From: Alphaproteobacteria bacterium
GTDB taxonomy: Bacteria; Pseudomonadota; Alphaproteobacteria; RF32; CAG-239
Assembly (NCBI GenBank): GCA_028706255.1
Contig: JAQWBS010000004.1
Location: 1-64,000 of the forward strand
DNA: 64,000 nt
Direction: 5' to 3'
The notes under the pieces were generated by a model. That model did not search any database and had not been told where the DNA came from. It saw only the letters and a list, made by a program, of their open reading frames with translations. Each line of letters begins with the position of its first letter. Positions within the stretch are counted from its first letter, which is position 1. Below are positions 7,911 to 16,131 of this stretch, piece by piece. The translations under genes were made by a program, and so were the position numbers.

Positions 7911-8564
7911 TTATATTTCAGTTATAATCTGTTTTTCTTCCCAACGTGATTTTGGCAGTCTTGCGTTGAAGTCATCATCAGCATGGTGACCGACGGCAAC
8001 AAGCACAAGGCTGGTTAATCCTTTCTCTTTCAACTTAAATTCTTCATCAAAAACTTTAGTGTCAAAACCTTCAATTGGAACAGCATCTAAGCCTAAACTT
8101 CCCACCCCTTGCAAAAAGAAACCAAGGTTGATGTAAACCTGTTTTGCAGCCCATTCTTTGTGGTCTTTTAAACCAGTTTTATGAAGGTCGACGAACATAT
8201 TTCTCTTTTCATGTTGATCAGCTTTAGCCTGTTCGGAAATAAAACGACCATCTTTGTCTTCTTGGTCAGTGAGGTTTTGAAGATATTTTTCATCAAAGTC
8301 TGTCTTAGCACAAAAGGCAACCACGTGGCTTGCCTTTAGAATTTTTTGCAAGTTAAACTCAAAAGCTCCGTGTGTCGATTTAGCAATACGTTGCTTACCT
8401 TTATCTGTGTTAGCAACAATGAAATGCCAAGGTTGAGAATTGACACTTGAAGGCGCTAGACGCAGAAGGTCTTTTAGTGCTTTTGCTTCATTTATCGAAA
8501 TTTTTTTAGCTTCATCAAAGCTCTTTGTTGCATATCTTTTGTTTGCAGAATCTATGATACTCAT
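7911..8564 (-). CDS. NfsB-like NAD(P)H nitroreductase
   Basis: A 217-residue FMN flavoprotein of the nitroreductase family that reduces nitro compounds, quinones or dihydropteridine with NAD(P)H. Family marks are RYATKSFD at the start, the FMN-binding RLAPSSVNSQPWHF segment near residue 40 and VGHHADDD near the end. The start at 8564 is chosen because GAGAGGAAAG lies just upstream; the ATG at 8579 has none. It is divergent from the island region to its right. Confidence 0.88.
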   Translation of the reverse strand: MSIIDSANKRYATKSFDEAKKISINEAKALKDLLRLAPSSVNSQPWHFIVANTDKGKQRIAKSTHGAFEFNLQKILKASHVVAFCAKTDFDEKYLQNLTDQEDKDGRFISEQAKADQHEKRNMFVDLHKTGLKDHKEWAAKQVYINLGFFLQGVGSLGLDAVPIEGFDTKVFDEEFKLKEKGLTSLVLVAVGHHADDDFNARLPKSRWEEKQIITEI

Positions 8565-8728
8565 CTTCTTTCCTCTCATAAAGATTATTTTTCCTTATTA
8601 TTAAACTAGGGAATTGATGTTTCAGTGTCAAGAGATAAGAAAGATTATTGCTTGGTTATTTATTTTTTAATTTTTCCAAATGCTTTAAAAACAAAAAGCC
8701 CGTCACAAGGACGAGTTTTTTTGTTTTA

Positions 8729-8744
8729 TTGGTTGCGGGAGCAG
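8729..8744 (-). repeat. Truncated tRNA-fMet 3' end (possible old att remnant)
   Basis: Sixteen bases identical to the island's att repeat and its left flank (TTGGTTGCGGGAGCAG). A downstream hairpin precedes it, as at the other two copies. It suggests an earlier integration and partial loss at the same tRNA. Confidence 0.55.
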
Positions 8745-8877
8745 TTTTACTCTGCGCTTTGCTTGAGTTGCACAGGCGGCTTTTTGCTTTGCAAACTGGT
8801 GATACTTCCGTCTCCCCTAAGCCTTGTAGTGAACCTACTTTTTCGTAGCTTCAACTTAATTCACATAATAAAAATAC

Positions 8878-8906
8878 TTAAAGCCCACTATAAAAGTGGG
8901 CTTTAA
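8878..8906. terminator. Hairpin beside attL
   Basis: AAAGCCCAC / GTGGGCTTT around a TATAAAA loop. It stands where a terminator stands relative to the intact tRNA-fMet at the other island end. Confidence 0.6.
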
Positions 8907-8911
8907 GTATT

Positions 8912-8956
8912 TGGTTGCGGGAGCAGGATTTGAACCTACGACCTTCAGGTTATGAG
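8912..8956 (-). repeat. Left attachment repeat (attL), 45 bp
   Basis: Identical over 45 bp to 17520-17564, the 3' part of tRNA-fMet including anticodon arm, T-arm and CCA. Identity stops at 8957. A direct repeat of a tRNA 3' end at the distal boundary is the standard footprint of tyrosine-integrase insertion. Confidence 0.93.
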
Positions 8957-9075
8957 AAGTTTTGAGCCCTATAAGCCACAACAAACAACAAGCAATATAA
9001 TTAATAAAATCAAATGGTTAAAGCATTTTATTTTCTTCTCACTTTTTGCCAATTATTGGCTTTTTTTCATCTTAG

Positions 9076-9095
9076 TGCCCCACAAGTGCCCCATG
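9076..9095. repeat. 20-bp island end repeat, left copy
   Basis: TGCCCCACAAGTGCCCCATG, identical to 17451-17470 in the same orientation. It contains two TGCCCC boxes 11 bp apart. A related inverted pair lies at 17344-17360. The position just inside both att repeats suggests integrase arm-type or excisionase sites. Confidence 0.6.
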
Positions 9096-9099
9096 GAAA

Positions 9100-9312
9100 T
9101 TATTTCTTTTTCTTAAATTGAATATATAAAAAATAAAAGAAAAACAAAACTGCTAACAAAACAATTGCGGGATGTGTTAAAAATTTTATTAAAGATGAAA
9201 CCAGTGTATACAAACCAAAGCCTAAGAAAAATTTTAAGATAAATAAAAATATACTTGCTATAACTAACCAACGCAAAAACATTAAAAGTTTATTCTTTAT
9301 TTTATTAAACAT
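9100..9312 (-). CDS. Small two-helix membrane protein at the end of the RM operon
   Basis: A 70-residue protein with two long hydrophobic stretches (about residues 13-33 and 45-64) separated by a short polar turn and a Lys-rich tail FKKKK. No family recognised. It starts 9 bp after the stop of the HEPN-motif gene with a strong SD (GAGGATAAAA before ATG), so it belongs to the same transcript. Small membrane proteins are frequent last genes of abortive-infection modules, but a function here is only inference. Confidence 0.6.
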   Translation of the reverse strand: MFNKIKNKLLMFLRWLVIASIFLFILKFFLGFGLYTLVSSLIKFLTHPAIVLLAVLFFFYFLYIQFKKKK

Positions 9313-9321
9313 TTTTATCCT

Positions 9322-9981
9322 CTATTGCATCATTGTCAAAAGTATATAGTAACAATGCTTAATAAGATTGTGATTCTGTTCATCCTTCGGATTGATTGAA
9401 CCATGAACAACATTACATCTAACTTTATATAAAAACTCTATCAACCCAGCAAAAAGTTCTTCATCTGTTGCCGTTATAACTTCACCGCCGACCATAAAAC
9501 TTGCATCATCAACATCTTCTTCTATCTCTTGATAGTCTTCAGCATCTTCTTCTATTGCCTCTTTTGCTAATAAATCAAAGTATTTTTTCTTGTCGGATAG
9601 ATTAACACAATTAAAATTTATTTTTACAGAGATTTTTCCTTGTTTGGTGTCTTTGAAATAAGTTAAACTATCACTTTTATTAAGCTCAAAATATAAACCT
9701 TCAATATTAGCTTTCAGCTCAACACTTTCATTTGAGTTGTTGTATAAAACTTTTATAAAATTATTGTAAAGCTCATTAGATGGATTGCTTATTTCTGTTT
9801 TAACAATATCAATATAATGATTGTCTTTTTTTTCTTTTATAGCCTTGCCATTGCTTAACTTATATTCATAATCTTTATAAATATCCTTATACCAAGAGTT
9901 AAAGCCCACCCATAAAGACAAGAAATGCGAAAAATAATCTATTGTTGCTTTTTCTCTCCATTCTTGCTTATAGTGAGTCAT
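9322..9981 (-). CDS. HEPN-motif protein coupled to the RM genes
   Basis: A 219-residue protein not recognised by name. The N-terminal part (IDYFSHFLSLWVGFNSWYKDIY) is of a kind seen in proteins next to restriction-modification genes. Near the C-terminus R188-CNVV-H193 makes the Rx4H motif of HEPN ribonucleases, followed by GS.NP as in Apea/MAE_28990-type HEPN domains. A central acidic stretch (about residues 140-160) is probably a linker. Its ATG overlaps the hsdS stop codon (TAATG), so translation is coupled. It could be an RNA-cleaving backup effector or an accessory folding factor; the motif is short, so the assignment is moderate. Confidence 0.6.
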   Translation of the reverse strand: MTHYKQEWREKATIDYFSHFLSLWVGFNSWYKDIYKDYEYKLSNGKAIKEKKDNHYIDIVKTEISNPSNELYNNFIKVLYNNSNESVELKANIEGLYFELNKSDSLTYFKDTKQGKISVKINFNCVNLSDKKKYFDLLAKEAIEEDAEDYQEIEEDVDDASFMVGGEVITATDEELFAGLIEFLYKVRCNVVHGSINPKDEQNHNLIKHCYYILLTMMQ

Positions 9982-11414
9982 TATAAACTAACTCCTATTT
10001 TTGAAACCTCTGCATTTATCCATGTGGTGGCGGTGGTTTCGTCTTGTTCTATGGCGATTTCAACCCCACGCTTAGCAATCTCTAAAAGTTTTTTTGATTG
10101 CTCCCTAGCCTTAAAAGATTCTTGTATTTTTACAACAAGTTCTTTTTGTTTTTCTATTTCAAGTTTGGGAATAAGTGTATTATTTACTTGGTCAACTAAC
10201 CAGTGCTTTATAATTGCCCCGCTAATCACTTGTTCTATTTGTTGTTGAACAATCAAAGAATTTAAAACAAGGGTTAAATATTCTGGTAAATACTCTTTGT
10301 TGTTCATTTGCAATCTTAATAATCCACCGCTAGTTATCATTTTTTTAGGATTTTCATTTAAATGATATGCAAGCCCTGCTGTTCCATCTTTTGAAAGCAA
10401 AATTTCATCTTTTTTAGGCTGATAGTTTTGAGCTAAATATTCATAATCTTTTTCAGAAAGATATTGTTGATTATTTTCACTTATTTCAAATTTATTTAAG
10501 TTACTAACTCTAACAAAAGGGATACCTTCTTCTTGATAAGCTTCTGAGCCAATTTCTATACCTTTTTTAATTTTAACAATATCCTGCAAACTATCAAACC
10601 CATTAGAATAAGCTTTTATTTTTGCAATTATTTCATCATATTTAGGTTGATAATATTCCGCATCTATGCGGTCAGAGCTTTGAGCATCTGAAAAACTTTT
10701 CACAAAAGAAAGTTGATGTTTCGGCTTCCAATCTTTCAGCCCCAACTCCGCAAGCAATAAATCCTCTGCTTGTTGATATAAAAACTTAGATTTGTTTTTA
10801 AGAAACAAAGATTCTTTATAAATTTTTTCTATTATAGCCTGAAAGAGAAATGTCATATCGGGTATAGGAATAGTAAATAATCCCTCTTTATTTATAAATG
10901 GTGTTGCAATGTTACAAACTAACCTATCTTTCAAACGTTGCCCATATTTACAACTTAAAAAGTTTAATACAAAAAATTTATTAATATTCTCAATAGATAA
11001 TTTATACAATGTTCCACTTATTAATGTTTTATCAGGAATATCATCTGTTACAATCGCAACTTTTTTTACATTTCCCTTAACCTCTACAAGCAACTCACCC
11101 TTTAAAACCCTACCGTTTGTATATTTAAGCCAGTCATCATTCGAAACACAATTAACACTATCTAAATTAATACAAAAACCTTCAATATCACTAGCTTGAA
11201 CAAACAAGGGTAAATTTTCTTTATTTCCAATTTCCTTATCTATAATTTTTGTATTTTCATATACAACTCTATAACCATGCTTAATAAACTTATTTAGGGG
11301 GCTTCCATTGATTCTTTGTTCAAACTCTACTGCTTCAGGGTGCCAATATTCAGCATCAATACGCTTATCAAGAGCCTCCAAAATTTCACTATAATTCACA
11401 ATAGAATATTGCAT
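9981..11414 (-). CDS. hsdS: Type I-like specificity subunit (HsdS)
   Basis: A 477-residue DNA-recognition subunit. It is built of two halves, each opening with a RIDAEYW or RIDAEYY segment and containing one target-recognition domain (about residues 40-200 and 275-430), with helical spacers after each (LLLAELGLKDWKP and KLLEIAKRGVEIAIEQ). These two TRDs would read a bipartite target. It starts 3 bp after the methylase gene with a good SD and overlaps the HEPN-motif gene by one base. No second hsdS or silent TRD cassette is in the window. Confidence 0.88.
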   Translation of the reverse strand: MQYSIVNYSEILEALDKRIDAEYWHPEAVEFEQRINGSPLNKFIKHGYRVVYENTKIIDKEIGNKENLPLFVQASDIEGFCINLDSVNCVSNDDWLKYTNGRVLKGELLVEVKGNVKKVAIVTDDIPDKTLISGTLYKLSIENINKFFVLNFLSCKYGQRLKDRLVCNIATPFINKEGLFTIPIPDMTFLFQAIIEKIYKESLFLKNKSKFLYQQAEDLLLAELGLKDWKPKHQLSFVKSFSDAQSSDRIDAEYYQPKYDEIIAKIKAYSNGFDSLQDIVKIKKGIEIGSEAYQEEGIPFVRVSNLNKFEISENNQQYLSEKDYEYLAQNYQPKKDEILLSKDGTAGLAYHLNENPKKMITSGGLLRLQMNNKEYLPEYLTLVLNSLIVQQQIEQVISGAIIKHWLVDQVNNTLIPKLEIEKQKELVVKIQESFKAREQSKKLLEIAKRGVEIAIEQDETTATTWINAEVSKIGVSL

Positions 11415-11417
11415 ATT

Positions 11418-13478
11418 TTAGCCCTCTTGCCAGAAAGAGAGTTTTTGAGCCTCGGCAAAATCTGTAAAGGCTTCTGCAATACCATCTGTCAACTCTCCGC
11501 CTTGATTATGCAGGTCATGCTCTACAATATAGTGTCCGTGAGAGTCCATTTTTTTATTGCCAAACTCATCTTTTAAATAGATATATTCACCAGAATTATC
11601 TTTTCCACCTTTTTCAGAAACAGCAAAGAAAATAGGATAATCTTCAACCTTTGGGCAATAATATTTTGGGTCTAAATTGTCATCATTCCATTTTTGCAAG
11701 AAAATCACGCTGGTTTTTGTGCCTGTATGAGGTTTGAAAGTATTGCCATGCAAACCAACCACCGCCAAAATTCTTGCCCTTTGTGAAATATATTCTCTAA
11801 CCTCTTTGTCTGAAGTATTATTAAACCTGCCTTGAGGTAAAACAATCGCCAATCTTCCGCCAGCTCTTACAAAGTCTAAGTTTCTTTCAATAAACAAAAT
11901 ATCTCTACCAACCTTTGTCTTTGCTTTTTGTTTATTGCCTTCTCCACTAAAACCCAAATTATATTTGTGCAAAATTCGGCTTTCTTTTATATCCCCTGCA
12001 AAAGGTGGATTTGCCATTAAAATATCAAAATTAAATTCTTTGAAATCGCCTTTTTTAGATTGCAAATCTTCTAATCTTTTTAATCCCGTTCCATAGGTGT
12101 TTAACCATTCTCTGCTTTTAAATGTTTCTTGCCAACGGTCATAATCTAATGTGTTTAAGTGCAAAACGTTTGTTTCACCATCGCCCGCAATCAAATTAAG
12201 CGTTCTTGAAACTCGCACTGCTTTTTCATCAAAATCTATACCAAAGACTTTTAAAACACTTTCTTTTTCACTTTCTGGAATATCTGCATTTGAAAACAGT
12301 TTTCCAGTAATCTTAAATATTGTATGAACAGGAAAACCGCAAGAACCTGATGCAGTGTCTATCATGTGTTCGCCTTTTTTAGGATTTAACATTTTAACAC
12401 ACATATCAATCACATGTCTTGGGGTAAAATATTGTCCTTTTTCCCCTTTTGAAGACTTATTCACTAAATATTCAAAAGCCTCATCAATAACTTGTAAATT
12501 TGAGTTAAAAAGCTTTATATCTTGTAAGCTAGAAACACAAACCGATAAATGCGATGGAGAAAGATTGATTTTTTCATCTTCTGAAAAAACACCCTTCCAT
12601 TTAACCTTTGCTTTATCAAAAAGCTCTTGAATTTTTCTTTTTAATTCTAAATCTGTTTCGCTCTTATTTCTAAACTCTAATTGTCTAAATCTTGAATCAT
12701 CTATTTTTTTAACTTCTTCTTGATAAGCTTTATAATCTAGCTCTTGATTATTATTTGAGCAAAAATGTTCTATAATGATTTTATCATTTTTAGATAACAT
12801 CTCATCATAAAGCTTGGTAAATATAAGCTTAAAGCATTCTTCAAATACATCAACACCAGCATTTGCTAAAACTTCATCTTCCATATCTTCAATAATCTGC
12901 TTTAAAGTCTTGCCGTCTGTTAAAATTTTATCCTTAACAATCAAGTCTTTTAATGTAAAAGGCTCATTTAAAATATCTTGCAATTTTTGAGCAGAAGTTG
13001 GGATATTGGTAATTTCCTCAAAATAGTTAGGGTCTTTTCTATTATAATAAGAAATCGCTTGCCCATTGCTCCAAACCGCCATTGTTGCCCCTGTGGCGTT
13101 GCAGTAGCTTTTAAGTTGATTTTTACCATCAAGAAGCTTAGATTTCTTAAGCTCTATGATAATATATTCAGTTGTGGGGCGTTCTTCTTCAAAGATAACA
13201 ATATCAGCCCTTTTTACTTCTCTTCCAAAATGAATAGCATGTTCTAGCTTGATTCTTGAGGTAGAATAACCATAAACATTTATCAATCTTTGAAGATATA
13301 GCTGTCTAACTGCTTCTTCAGGGGTAAAAACAATATCTGTTTTGCGAACCAAACATTCGATAATTACCTGCTTTTTAGTTTTGGTTTCTCTTTCTTTTAC
13401 CTTTGATATTATAGCATCTCTTTCTTCTTGAGAAAACAAAGTTAAACTATTAATTTCAGCAATTATATTTTCTATCAT
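11418..13478 (-). CDS. Fused restriction nuclease-N6-adenine methylase
   Basis: A 686-residue fusion. Residues about 35-165 are an HSDR_N-type PD-(D/E)xK nuclease domain, with D92 and E109-L-K111 as the likely metal site. Residues about 225-640 are an N6_Mtase of the HsdM type: GQYFTPRHV at 349-357, SAM-binding DTASGSCGF at 374-382 and the catalytic NPPF at 490-493. No ATP-dependent translocase (HsdR motor) is encoded here or nearby. With HsdS this resembles two-subunit BcgI-like type IIB/IIG enzymes more than classic type I. It could also be a methylase whose nuclease part is inactive. First gene of a four-gene operon; SD AGGGG upstream. Confidence 0.85.
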   Translation of the reverse strand: MIENIIAEINSLTLFSQEERDAIISKVKERETKTKKQVIIECLVRKTDIVFTPEEAVRQLYLQRLINVYGYSTSRIKLEHAIHFGREVKRADIVIFEEERPTTEYIIIELKKSKLLDGKNQLKSYCNATGATMAVWSNGQAISYYNRKDPNYFEEITNIPTSAQKLQDILNEPFTLKDLIVKDKILTDGKTLKQIIEDMEDEVLANAGVDVFEECFKLIFTKLYDEMLSKNDKIIIEHFCSNNNQELDYKAYQEEVKKIDDSRFRQLEFRNKSETDLELKRKIQELFDKAKVKWKGVFSEDEKINLSPSHLSVCVSSLQDIKLFNSNLQVIDEAFEYLVNKSSKGEKGQYFTPRHVIDMCVKMLNPKKGEHMIDTASGSCGFPVHTIFKITGKLFSNADIPESEKESVLKVFGIDFDEKAVRVSRTLNLIAGDGETNVLHLNTLDYDRWQETFKSREWLNTYGTGLKRLEDLQSKKGDFKEFNFDILMANPPFAGDIKESRILHKYNLGFSGEGNKQKAKTKVGRDILFIERNLDFVRAGGRLAIVLPQGRFNNTSDKEVREYISQRARILAVVGLHGNTFKPHTGTKTSVIFLQKWNDDNLDPKYYCPKVEDYPIFFAVSEKGGKDNSGEYIYLKDEFGNKKMDSHGHYIVEHDLHNQGGELTDGIAEAFTDFAEAQKLSFWQEG

Positions 13479-13549
13479 TTTAAGCCCCTTTTAGTATATT
13501 TATAAAAAATAATAAACTAAGAGTCTTAAAAGTCTATAAATTTTTAAAA

Positions 13550-14566
13550 TTACCCCTCTTTCTTCTTCAAAATATCACCTATTCTGCTTGGTGGAAGTTG
13601 TCCATAGGCTTGAAAGGTGGTTTTGATATCACTATGCCCCAAAGATTGACTAACTGCATTAAAAAACTCTGGCGATTGCCTTTCTGCCCACCTAACTATT
13701 GTATGCCTAAAACTATGAGGGCGATAATATGGCAACCCCACCGCCTTAAAATTTTTCTTAAAAACACTTAAAATTGTTGTATTCGAACAAATCTCTTCTT
13801 TTGAAACACTGGATTCTAACAAATTACTTTGTGAAAACCTTGCGTTTATTATCGGAAAAAATGGGTCTTTATCCTTAAAATCTCTTTTTATCAACTCATC
13901 TCGCCAATTAAAAACATTCGCTTTTATATCTTCCGCAAAAGGCATAAAAAAGGCATGGCGGGTTTTAGCAAACTTAACCTTCATATCCTTTGGGCTTACA
14001 AAAACAAAGTCATTGTTGGCATCTCTATCAAATTTAAGGTTTTTCATCTTAATAGTTCTTAATTCTGATATCCTAAGCCCGCAAAGAGCCTGCAAAGAGA
14101 TTATTGCCTTATTTCTCTTATCTGTTAGCGTTTTATCTGGCATTTGTCTTATAGTGGCAAGAATATCCTCTAAATCATAGCTTTCTTGATATTCACAAGC
14201 CATCGCCTCTCGCCTTTGATTGTTTGATAATCTAAAATGGGCGGTGGTGTTATAGTCTATTTTATTTCTAAAGCCATTTTGACTGCCAAGCCAAAAATAA
14301 AAATCCTTCAAAGCCTTAACATTATGAGAAACAAAAGACAAAGAAAGCTTTCTTGCTATCATGCTTTTTATATAGTTTGAAATCATATCAGGATTAACAT
14401 TTTCAAAATTTATAAAATTATTACCAAGCTCAAACTCTCTGATATTCTTTAGGCTGGCAAAAACTGTTTTTTCATCTTTTTGCTCAACTCTTGCAATAAA
14501 GTTTTTATAGGTTTGTTTTATACGTTCATTCTTAGGGTTATATTGTGTTTTTGTGTTATTTATCAT
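13550..14566 (-). CDS. Tyrosine recombinase (second of the island)
   Basis: A 338-residue phage-integrase-family recombinase. Catalytic set: R165 in CGLRISE, H284 and R287 in HSFRH, H311 in LGHS, and Y321 in FQAYGQ; a SAM-like core-binding domain covers about residues 15-110. The start at 14566 is preferred because AGGAG lies about 10 bases upstream and the product begins MINNTKTQ. It overlaps the end of the preceding HTH gene by 11 bp. It lacks the N-terminal arm domain of the island integrase. It may excise the element, resolve it, or act on DNA near the RM genes. Confidence 0.88.
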   Translation of the reverse strand: MINNTKTQYNPKNERIKQTYKNFIARVEQKDEKTVFASLKNIREFELGNNFINFENVNPDMISNYIKSMIARKLSLSFVSHNVKALKDFYFWLGSQNGFRNKIDYNTTAHFRLSNNQRREAMACEYQESYDLEDILATIRQMPDKTLTDKRNKAIISLQALCGLRISELRTIKMKNLKFDRDANNDFVFVSPKDMKVKFAKTRHAFFMPFAEDIKANVFNWRDELIKRDFKDKDPFFPIINARFSQSNLLESSVSKEEICSNTTILSVFKKNFKAVGLPYYRPHSFRHTIVRWAERQSPEFFNAVSQSLGHSDIKTTFQAYGQLPPSRIGDILKKKEG

Positions 14567-15080
14567 AATTAAAAAACTCCTGCTTTGCGGACTCATTTAA
14601 GCCCTTTTCTGCCTTGCTTAATTTATGAGTCTTTAAGGTTGAATTTAAAGAATCACTTAATCTCAACAAATCAACTAGATTGAATTTTGATTTTAGCTCT
14701 TGATAATCGCTCAACTTATAACTTTTAACCATCGCATTTTTTGTTCTAAAACAAACAGCTTTTGCTCTTATAAATTGTTGGTTTTGTTCTATATAAACCT
14801 CATTTTTATAGGGCTTATGTGATTCCTTGCATGAAAGACAATAAAACTCTTCAAAACCAAGCTCTGTCTTTCTACTATTGTTCAGATTGCCTAAAAACTC
14901 TTTTAAATCACTACCAAAAACAAGCGGTGGATTTTTGACATCTATTCTTTTTAAGCCTTGCTTAAACCATTTTCTAACCGTCTGTGGGTGAAGCTTCTTT
15001 TTATTATATAAACTGCATACATCTTCTATTGTATAACACAATATGCCCGATATTATGCCCAAATTATATGCTTTAGCCAT
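14556..15080 (-). CDS. HTH plus Cys-motif DNA-binding protein
   Basis: A 174-residue protein. Residues about 12-60 read as a MerR/excisionase-type winged HTH (YTIEDVCSLY then HPQTVRKWFKQGLKR). A CLSC pair near residue 81 and one later Cys could make part of a metal site, though a full zinc ribbon is not present. The C-terminal third is charged and helical. The start at 15080 is supported by GGGGGC upstream; the ATG at 15092 has no SD. It overlaps both neighbours, so it is co-translated between a small HTH protein and the second recombinase. Likely role: directionality factor or regulator for that recombinase. Confidence 0.6.
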   Translation of the reverse strand: MAKAYNLGIISGILCYTIEDVCSLYNKKKLHPQTVRKWFKQGLKRIDVKNPPLVFGSDLKEFLGNLNNSRKTELGFEEFYCLSCKESHKPYKNEVYIEQNQQFIRAKAVCFRTKNAMVKSYKLSDYQELKSKFNLVDLLRLSDSLNSTLKTHKLSKAEKGLNESAKQEFFNYDK

Positions 15081-15300
15081 GCAAGCCCCCATTCATAGCA
15101 TCTAGCCACAAAAAGAAGTTGTTTTCATTGATATAAACCCTTTTACCCAGCTTTATAGTTACCTTAAAATCGTCCATTCTATTTTGTGAACCATAAAAGA
15201 TTTTGTTTCTTAAAGCCGATGGCGTTAAAAAAGTGTGTTTTTTACAAAAATCATTGATTGTTAAAATTGAAGGCAAAGCCTTTTGTTGAATTTCTTGCAT
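15073..15300 (-). CDS. Small AlpA/excisionase-like HTH protein
   Basis: A 75-residue protein with LTINDFCKKHTFLTPSALRNKI, a helix-turn-helix typical of AlpA and excisionase proteins, followed by a strand pair (VTIKLGKRVYIN) and an amphipathic tail. The start at 15300 has AAAGGAG at the correct distance; the ATG at 15324 does not. First of three overlapping genes that end with the second recombinase, which fits an excision or regulation module. Confidence 0.65.
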   Translation of the reverse strand: MQEIQQKALPSILTINDFCKKHTFLTPSALRNKIFYGSQNRMDDFKVTIKLGKRVYINENNFFLWLDAMNGGLHG

Positions 15301-15419
15301 GATATTTTCTCCTTTAATGTGCAAGCTTCACAACTCATTGTTGCTTAACCTCGTTTTAAAGGATTTCAAATTTTAAAAAAATTCTAGAAAGGGGCTTTTA
15401 TAATGATAAAAGAAGGCTT

Positions 15420-16130
15420 TTATAACTTATCTTTTATCAAGCTATAATATTTTTTTGCGGTGGTTTCACCAACTTTATATTTTGTCATTATAACAGAGAT
15501 TCTTGCATCATATTTAAACTCATCGTCAAAGATTGCCAAGCCTAAAGAACTAAAGTCATTTAAAAATTTTTCTCTATTTTTAGCACCTTTCTTTTTTCCA
15601 TGTTCAATAAATTGTCTTTTTTCAAAGTCAAAATCTGGATAAACAATTTTTAAAAGATTCTCTAATCTATGGCAAACAAAAACTATATTTTCTACATATA
15701 AACATTTACAGTCCCTTATAATAATATCAATAAACAATAAAATTGTTATTGCGGCAATTTCTTTCTTAGGTACATCGTATTTTGAAAGATGTGTATTTTT
15801 AGAAGATATCATATATAAAACACAAGGAAAAGGGTCGGCATCAAAACTGCCTGCTGAAGACAGTTCTTTGTTTTGCTCTACAAATTTTTTCCAGTATGAT
15901 ATTTTATCATTAAGCTCATCAAGATATATTTTTTTATTGAAATTCTTTATATTTCCACCAAATAAAAATCCAAGTGCTATTTTTTGATAAGTCCAAACCC
16001 ACCAATTATCTATTGTTATATTATCATCGCTAAAGGTTGTTTTATAAGCAAAGGCATCGCTTGTTGGATTGTAAAAATAAAACCAGCCCCATTTGCCATC
16101 TGGCTTATTATATTCTACAAAGGTTTTCAT
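15420..16130 (-). CDS. Unknown island protein, 236 aa
   Basis: I do not recognise this protein. It begins MKTFVEYNKPDGKWGWFYFYNP, has an aromatic N-terminal third, a hydrophobic helix around residues 125-145 and a Lys-rich C-terminal part that may be a helical DNA-binding end (YDARISVIMTKYKVGETTAKKYY, an HTH-like stretch). It starts two bases after the integrase stop with AGGTAAG as SD, so it is co-transcribed with the integrase. The 120 bp on its far side hold no gene. Cargo of unknown role. Confidence 0.5.
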   Translation of the reverse strand: MKTFVEYNKPDGKWGWFYFYNPTSDAFAYKTTFSDDNITIDNWWVWTYQKIALGFLFGGNIKNFNKKIYLDELNDKISYWKKFVEQNKELSSAGSFDADPFPCVLYMISSKNTHLSKYDVPKKEIAAITILLFIDIIIRDCKCLYVENIVFVCHRLENLLKIVYPDFDFEKRQFIEHGKKKGAKNREKFLNDFSSLGLAIFDDEFKYDARISVIMTKYKVGETTAKKYYSLIKDKL

Positions 16131-16131
16131 C

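Larger units (their letters stand above)
8580..8911. other. Gene-free stretch with an older tRNA-fMet remnant
   Basis: No convincing gene. The stretch holds a hairpin at about 8695-8722 (GCCCGTC / GGACGAG then T7) followed at 8729-8744 by a 16-bp piece identical to the 3' end of tRNA-fMet. A second hairpin at 8879-8905 then leads into attL at 8912. The ORF that can be read at 8625-8906 crosses both remnants and is not believed. Confidence 0.6.

Noticed and set aside
8625..8906. A 93-codon ORF between the nitroreductase and the island
   Set aside because: It runs through two tRNA-fMet remnants and hairpins, has no SD and shows no protein-like composition.
11418..13478. Considered as a classical type I HsdM
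   Set aside because: The N-terminal 165 residues form a PD-(D/E)xK domain and no HsdR motor gene exists nearby, so a two-subunit nuclease-methylase is a better reading.
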